In this document: positions 23,903-27,298 of the stretch, piece after piece
Position numbering within the stretch: position 1 is the stretch's first letter
Layout of the letters: each line of letters opens with the position of its first letter
DNA from: JAHEEL01 sp964195515
GTDB taxonomy: Bacteria > Actinomycetota > Acidimicrobiia > Spongiisociales > UBA5794
NCBI GenBank assembly: GCA_964195515.1
Contig: CAXMQO010000074.1
Location: 1-27,298 of the forward strand
Length of the DNA stretch: 27,298 nucleotides
Direction of reading: 5' to 3'
Notes under the pieces: generated by a model
What the model was told of the DNA's origin: nothing
What the model saw: only the letters and a program-made list of their open reading frames with translations
Database searches by the model: none
Made by a program: the position numbers and the translations under genes

Positions 23903-24260
23903 CAGAGAAGTGCATCGTGATGGATGGACCGTCACAATCGACACGGTGGAGAGTTTCGACGAAGAGCGCATCGTTCTGATCGTTGGTGCCGACGCGGCCG
24001 GCGGTATACCAACCTGGCATCGAGCAAGCGAGCTGCTCAAACGAGTACAGATCGCTGTTGTGCCGCGACCGGGCGTCAAGCGAGCCGACGTCGAAGACGC
24101 CGTGCGACGCGAGATTGTCTGGCTCGACATGCCGCCGATCGATCTCTCCGGCACCATGCTGAGAAGGCATGTCTCCGAAGGCCGATCCATTCGGTTCCTC
24201 GTTCCGGAGCCCGTACTGGACTACGTCATCGAACACCAGCTCTATCGGAAACCGTCCTGA
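23688..24260 (+). CDS. nadD: Nicotinate-nucleotide adenylyltransferase
   Basis: Adenylates nicotinate mononucleotide in NAD synthesis. The 190-residue protein begins MRAIFGGTFDPPHFAHL, the nucleotidyltransferase signature with GGTFDPPH holding the H-x-x-H ATP site (His13 with His16). The C-terminal motif is DLSGTMLRRHVSEGRSIRFLVP, where the usual ISST(x)xR reads LSGTMLR. LIVGADAAGGIPTWHRASEL is the substrate loop (usually GxD...W). ATG 23688 is given by this signature; the frame is open further upstream without homology. rsfS follows, a very common pairing in bacteria. Confidence 0.97.
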   Translation: MRAIFGGTFDPPHFAHLAAGETAHDQLDVDTVTFIPAGRPWQKAGEDVSEARHRLRMTELAVDAIEYFTVDDREVHRDGWTVTIDTVESFDEERIVLIVGADAAGGIPTWHRASELLKRVQIAVVPRPGVKRADVEDAVRREIVWLDMPPIDLSGTMLRRHVSEGRSIRFLVPEPVLDYVIEHQLYRKPS

Positions 24261-24285
24261 ACCAAGGCGAACTCTCTCCTAGAAT
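24257..24285 (+). promoter_or_regulatory. Possible promoter of rsfS
   Basis: CTGAAC (24257-24262) and TAGAAT (24280-24285) are 17 bases apart. The -10 box is strong and the -35 is weak. Transcription would begin near 24292 and give a short leader carrying GAAGGAG (24301-24307). Confidence 0.45.
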
Positions 24286-24312
24286 GAGGGCACACTCGCA
24301 GAAGGAGTCCGT

Positions 24313-24690
24313 ATCCCAGCCAACCAGCACGCCGAAATTGCAGCGCGTGCCGCTGCCGAAGCAATAATCGACAAGAAGGGCAGCGACGTTGCCCTTCTGG
24401 ACGTCTCGGATCTCCTGGTCATTACCGACGTGTTCGTGATCGGAACCGGGACTTCCAGTCGCCACGTGCGGAGCCTTGCCGACGACGTCGAAGAGCGGCT
24501 TCGCGAACTCGGAGACCGAGCCCTGCGGAAGGAGGGTGCGGACTACGGCCGCTGGGTGCTTCTCGACTACGGCGACCTCGTCGTCCACCTCTTCGACGCC
24601 GAGACGCGCGATTTCTACGACCTTGAACGGCTGTGGGCTGACGCCCCGTTGGTTGAGTTCGCCGTACCGGCTGCTACGTCCGACGTCTGA
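24313..24690 (+). CDS. rsfS: Ribosome silencing factor, probable ATC start codon
   Basis: RsfS binds ribosomal protein L14 and blocks subunit joining in slow growth. From 24313 the protein has 125 residues with the full family fold: ARAAAEAIIDKKGSDVALLD, then VSDLLVITDVFVIGTGTSSRHV, and the end motif GRWVLLDYGDLVVHLFDAETRDFYDLERLW. No ATG, GTG, TTG or CTG occurs in this frame between the stop at 24280 and the conserved N-terminus. ATC at 24313 lies 5 bases after a strong ribosome site GAAGGAG (24301-24307), giving the normal family start. The first usual start codon, GTG 24430, would remove 39 conserved residues. A base error or strain-specific change at this codon is the other explanation. 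Confidence 0.9.
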   Translation: MPANQHAEIAARAAAEAIIDKKGSDVALLDVSDLLVITDVFVIGTGTSSRHVRSLADDVEERLRELGDRALRKEGADYGRWVLLDYGDLVVHLFDAETRDFYDLERLWADAPLVEFAVPAATSDV

Positions 24691-24696
24691 TAGAAT
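24691..24696 (+). promoter_or_regulatory. Probable -10 box of tRNA-Ala
   Basis: TAGAAT lies 12 bases before the mature tRNA 5' end and overlaps the last codons region of rsfS. It is the same hexamer as before rsfS. The -35 region is not clear, so the tRNA may also be read from the rsfS transcript. Confidence 0.4.
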
Positions 24697-24708
24697 CCCG
24701 AACCTTCC

Positions 24709-24784
<76 letters not shown>

Positions 24785-24795
24785 CGAGAGACAAA

Positions 24796-24829
24796 CGCTG
24801 AAACCCTTGCTGCGGCAGGGGTTTCAGCG
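24796..24829 (+). terminator. Hairpin after tRNA-Ala, probable terminator
   Basis: CGCTGAAACCC (24796-24806) is perfectly complementary to GGGTTTCAGCG (24819-24829) around a 12-base loop, giving an 11-bp stem 13 bases after the tRNA. A strong U-tract is lacking, as is common in actinobacterial terminators. Confidence 0.65.
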
Positions 24830-24919
24830 CGTTCGATACAAGTACTCAGCGGCCCAGTGGTTTCGTGCCGGGCGCGTTCTTGGTCGCGTTCCTGGTTCAA
24901 TGCGGTTTTCCCGTCGTGA

Positions 24920-25066
24920 GGCACGGTTCAGGGCGCCGACTACCTGGTCACGTCCCTCAACGGTGAACGGTTCTCGTGGGGCGCGCGGCTCGGTGCGGAT
25001 ACCGACGAACTGCGGGCCGCCTACCTCGACGCGCTACATCGTGCTGACGACGGCGAGATCACATGA
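24920..25066 (+). pseudogene. Decayed C-terminal fragment of a Fic-family protein (mobile mystery protein B-like)
   Basis: In the frame ending at TGA 25064-25066, about 48 codons follow a stop at 24917. They contain ADYLVTSLNGERFSWGARLG and then ELRAAYLDALHRADDGEIT. This matches in order the region just after the HPFxNGNGR core of Fic proteins called mobile mystery protein B: A-D-x-L-x(3)-L-x-G-x-R-F-(S/T)-W-G, then E-L-R-x(2)-Y-x-x-A-L-x-x-A-D-x-G. The catalytic core itself is missing and there is no plausible start codon, so it is a remnant. It lies next to a tRNA gene, a usual place for mobile elements. The rest of 24830-25312 shows no other recognisable gene. Confidence 0.6.
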
Positions 25067-25291
25067 CTCCTCACCTTCGCACGAGCATGACGGCGGGCCT
25101 CTGGTGTACGATCCGTCGCTCGGGAGGGTGTCCACATTGTCACACTCCGGTGCACGATGGATGGGTGGCTCGCGCGCCGGAGGCGGGTTGATCGGAGCCA
25201 CATCAGGGCATGTTTGAGACACGCGTGGGACACACCAGGACCTGACCGAAATGCTTACCTGTAGAACGGGAGTCCGCCTCAGACGATACGC

Positions 25292-25308
25292 CCACGGCAG
25301 GGCCGTGC
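25292..25308 (-). terminator. Possible weak terminator of the antiporter operon
   Basis: CACGGC (25293-25298) and GCCGTG (25302-25307) form a 6-bp stem with a 3-base loop, just beyond the stop codon of the antiporter on its strand. No U-tract is visible. Confidence 0.35.
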
Positions 25309-25312
25309 GGCA

Positions 25313-26479
25313 TCACGGTGATCGGATCGGGCTACTTGGCTTGGAGCGATGGGTCGTACCTGCGACGTGTACCGCCACAGGGCCCAGGACGGCGAGACCG
25401 AAGACGACGGCCGTGGCGAGCGGTGCCAGTTGCGGTTCCAGGCCCGCCTCGACTCCGAGTTCGGCGATGATGATCGAGAATTCGCCTCGTGCGATCAGTA
25501 GCGTTCCGGCCCGCAGTCGACCCCGTGTGCTTGCTCCGAAGCGCCGGCCGGCCACCCAACCGGTGATGAGTTTCCCGGCGGCGGCGACCACCACGAGCAC
25601 CAATGCCGGTAGGAGGACCGGCGGGATCGTTGATGGGTCGCCCTGGAGACCGAAGAACACGAAGAAGATCGCCCCAAACAGGTCTCGCAGCGGGCCGAGG
25701 AGTCGGTCGGCGCGTCGGGCGGCTTCACCGGAGATGGCCAATCCGACGAGGAATGCGCCTACGGCTGCCGATACTCCGACCTGTTCGGCAACTCCGGCCA
25801 CGAGCAGGACCATTCCCAGCAGGCCGAGCAGCACGGACTCGTCCGACTGGCCGAACACCATGCGGCTGATGTGGCCGCCGAACCGGCTCACCCCCACCAG
25901 CACCGCAGCGACGACTGCGACCGCTCCCAGAATCGACCATATCAACGTGCCGGTGCTCGCTCCGAGCACGAGAGCCGCCGCTACGCCCAAGTAGAGCGCC
26001 ATTACCAGATCTTCGATGACGAGGATCGAGAGCACTGCCGGTGTCTCGCGGTTACCCAGCCATCCGAGGTCCCGCATCAGCTTCGCAGCAATCCCGGACG
26101 ACGAGATGTAGGTGACGCCGCCGAGCAGGAAAGCTGCCGTGAGTGACCAGCCGAGAGCCCACCCCGCAACGAATCCGGGTACGAAATTCAATACCAGGTC
26201 GACGGTTCCCGATGCGTGGGCCCGCCTGACTCCGGCGGTCAGTTCGCCAACGGAGTATTCGACTCCGAGTAGGAACAGCAGCAGGATCGCCCCCAATTCG
26301 GCACCGGCATCGATGAACTCTCGGCTCACGTCGAGCGAGACGATGCCGTGTTCGCTGAGGAGGAGACCCAGGCCTAGATAGAGCGGGATTGGTGAGAAGG
26401 AGAAGCGCCCGGCCAGTCTGGCCAGGACGGTCAGAGCGAGCATCACTGCCCCGAGTTCAAGGAGGAATGCGCCCCTCAT
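25313..26479 (-). CDS. Cation/proton antiporter, CPA2 family (KhtU/Kef-like membrane subunit)
   Basis: A 388-residue polytopic membrane protein with about 12 hydrophobic helices. CPA2 features include LGAILLLFLLGVEYSVGEL, the helix with GVTYISSSGIAAKLMRDLGW, VLSILVIEDLVMALYLG with the conserved Asp of the ion site, and FGAIFFVFFGLQGDP. It lacks a fused C-terminal TrkA-N domain. The gene directly upstream encodes a TrkA-C-type subunit with no bases between stop and start, which fits the two-gene KhtTU arrangement for K+ (or Na+)/H+ exchange. Which ion is carried cannot be told from sequence. The start ATG is at 26477-26479. Confidence 0.92.
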   Translation of the reverse strand: MRGAFLLELGAVMLALTVLARLAGRFSFSPIPLYLGLGLLLSEHGIVSLDVSREFIDAGAELGAILLLFLLGVEYSVGELTAGVRRAHASGTVDLVLNFVPGFVAGWALGWSLTAAFLLGGVTYISSSGIAAKLMRDLGWLGNRETPAVLSILVIEDLVMALYLGVAAALVLGASTGTLIWSILGAVAVVAAVLVGVSRFGGHISRMVFGQSDESVLLGLLGMVLLVAGVAEQVGVSAAVGAFLVGLAISGEAARRADRLLGPLRDLFGAIFFVFFGLQGDPSTIPPVLLPALVLVVVAAAGKLITGWVAGRRFGASTRGRLRAGTLLIARGEFSIIIAELGVEAGLEPQLAPLATAVVFGLAVLGPVAVHVAGTTHRSKPSSPIRSP

Positions 26480-26983
26480 CTACGCTTCGGACTGAAGGAT
26501 GAGCGTGGCTGCGGCGAGGCCGTCGATCGTTCCGACGGCCACGACGACATCACCGGCGGCGAATGCGAACTCGGGGGTAGGCGACGGGATCGCGGCGCCT
26601 TTCCGGATCACAGCGACGACGGACACACCGGTTTGGTCACGTAGGTGTGTGTCACCGAGTCGGCGTTCCGCGTAGCGGGTGCCGGCCTCGATGGGCAGCC
26701 AGTCGACCGCAATGCCACCGGCCGCTTCCTGGAGATGTGATAGTTCGTGGGAGAACGCCGATCCGCCAAACAGTTCGGAGAGTGTGGCAGTCTCGCTCGC
26801 AGTCAGTTCCAAAGAGGCGGCCGTGAGGTCCGGGTCGTCGGAATGGCTGATGAACAGCTCGAGGCCACCTTGCTGTCGATGGATCACTCCGACTCGGGAG
26901 CCGTCGGCGGTGACGAAGTCGAGTCGCAGCCCAATGCCGGGCAGCGGCGTTCGATCCACCGTCACCTCGTGTGGTGTGCTCAT
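26480..26983 (-). CDS. Antiporter regulatory subunit with TrkA-C domain (KhtT-like)
   Basis: A 167-residue soluble protein. The N-terminal half contains RTPLPGIGLRLDFVTADGSRVGVI and the charge-rich SHSDDPDLTAASLELTASE, as in KhtT-type subunits. The C-terminal half (about 85-163) is a TrkA-C/RCK_C domain: VDWLPIEAGTRYAERRLGD, TGVSVVAVIRKGAAIPSPTPEFAFAAGDVVVAVGTID. KhtT regulates KhtU in response to nucleotides or divalent ions, and the same role is likely here. Its start (26981-26983) has GGGAGG just upstream on the minus strand. It is the first gene of the operon, directly joined to the antiporter gene. Confidence 0.9.
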   Translation of the reverse strand: MSTPHEVTVDRTPLPGIGLRLDFVTADGSRVGVIHRQQGGLELFISHSDDPDLTAASLELTASETATLSELFGGSAFSHELSHLQEAAGGIAVDWLPIEAGTRYAERRLGDTHLRDQTGVSVVAVIRKGAAIPSPTPEFAFAAGDVVVAVGTIDGLAAATLILQSEA

Positions 26984-27066
26984 CAGGCCTCCCTTCCTAT
27001 GTCGTCACCGCGCCGGATCGGCGACTCAAGTTCTTGCCGCGTCTCTTGGATTATGGTAACGAATGG

Positions 27067-27087
27067 CGCTGGGGCTTCCCCGGAGCG
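27067..27087 (-). terminator. Hairpin after the universal stress protein gene
   Basis: On the minus strand CGCT-CC-GGGG-AAG-CCCC-AGCG folds into an 8-bp stem with a 2-base bulge, 14 bases beyond the stop codon. It could end the stress-protein transcript before the antiporter operon. No long U-tract follows. Confidence 0.45.
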
Positions 27088-27101
27088 GCCTCCATCGTGG
27101 G

Positions 27102-27298
27102 TCAGGGAATGACGGCGAGCGGAACGGGTGAGTGGCGAGAGAGATAGGAGGCAGTGCCTCCGAGTCCTCGGAACTGACCTTCGCCCCGGGATCCGATCAC
27201 GACCAGACCGGCCTGATTGCTTGCCACGGTCTCGACCAGGGCGACGCGAGGATCGCAATGGGCGACGGCGACGGTGTAATCGATGCCGAGATCTCGGA
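27102..27298 (-). CDS. Universal stress protein (UspA family), C-terminal part
   Basis: The last 64 codons of a minus-strand gene that runs off the window end. They read RDLGIDYTVAVAHCDPR, then GLVVIGSRGEGQFRGLGGTA and SYLSRHSPVPLAVIP. The G-x2-G-x(9)-G-(S/T)-type ATP-binding signature of UspA is recognisable in GSRGEGQFRGLGGTASYL, though its spacing is slightly altered. The ending P-V-P-L-A-V-I-P is typical. It could be a single-domain protein or the second domain of a tandem one. The stop TGA is at 27102-27104. Confidence 0.85.
   Translation of the reverse strand, partial: RDLGIDYTVAVAHCDPRVALVETVASNQAGLVVIGSRGEGQFRGLGGTASYLSRHSPVPLAVIP

Noticed and set aside
24284..24367. 27-residue frame from ATG 24284 before rsfS
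   Set aside because: The ATG lies within the -10 box, the frame has no homology, and it overlaps the conserved rsfS start in another frame.
25251..25994. Plus-strand frame opposite the antiporter gene
   Set aside because: It is Ser/Thr/Arg-rich shadow coding of a membrane protein on the other strand.
26983..27258. Alternative minus-strand frame over the universal stress protein end
   Set aside because: It is Arg-rich without a domain, while the neighbouring frame shows the UspA ending.

Overview
The window looks like a chromosomal housekeeping region of a high-GC actinobacterium. The order clpP-clpX ... valS-folC-ndk ... RNase E/G-rplU-rpmA-obg-proB ... nadD-rsfS is the conserved actinobacterial order. 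The complete rod-shape cluster (mreB-mreC-mreD-mrdA-rodA) sits between ndk and the RNase E/G gene. Polar-growing actinobacteria usually lack this cluster, so a deep-branching class such as Acidimicrobiia is likely. That placement is inference, because there is no rRNA gene here to confirm it.

Layout: the last codons of clpP and all of clpX open the window, followed by a P-loop kinase-like ATPase. A convergent amidohydrolase gene follows on the minus strand. The plus strand then carries valS-folC, ndk and an overlapping mreBCD-mrdA-rodA operon, next tdk, the RNase E/G gene, rplU-rpmA, obgE-proB, a CoxD/CoxE-like pair (MoxR-type AAA ATPase plus VWA protein), a single-domain response regulator, an M23-like secreted protein, nadD, rsfS and tRNA-Ala(GGC). 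After the tRNA comes a 530-bp non-coding stretch holding a decayed Fic-family fragment. The end carries, on the minus strand, a two-gene KhtTU-like cation/proton antiporter operon and the C-terminal part of a universal stress protein.

Functionally, the genes cover proteolysis (ClpXP), translation and ribosome assembly (ValS, L21, L27, Obg, RsfS, tRNA-Ala), RNA decay, cofactor and precursor supply (FolC, NadD, ProB, Ndk, Tdk) and lateral cell-wall elongation. Many genes overlap by 1-4 bases (ATGA, GTGA or TGATG junctions). Several start codons lack a Shine-Dalgarno sequence and have a TANNNT box 6-8 bases upstream, which suggests leaderless transcripts.

The most unusual items are: (1) three intergenic elements made of short tandem 7- or 8-bp units in opposing orientation, each starting at or just after a stop codon; (2) a large, probably folded insertion of about 170 residues inside the PBP2; (3) an rsfS gene that seems to start at ATC; (4) a 20-bp-arm inverted repeat in front of the amidohydrolase gene; (5) a hairpin-rich leader before the response regulator; and (6) a remnant of a mobile-element-type Fic protein beside the tRNA gene. 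No CRISPR array, intact transposase or integrase was seen.
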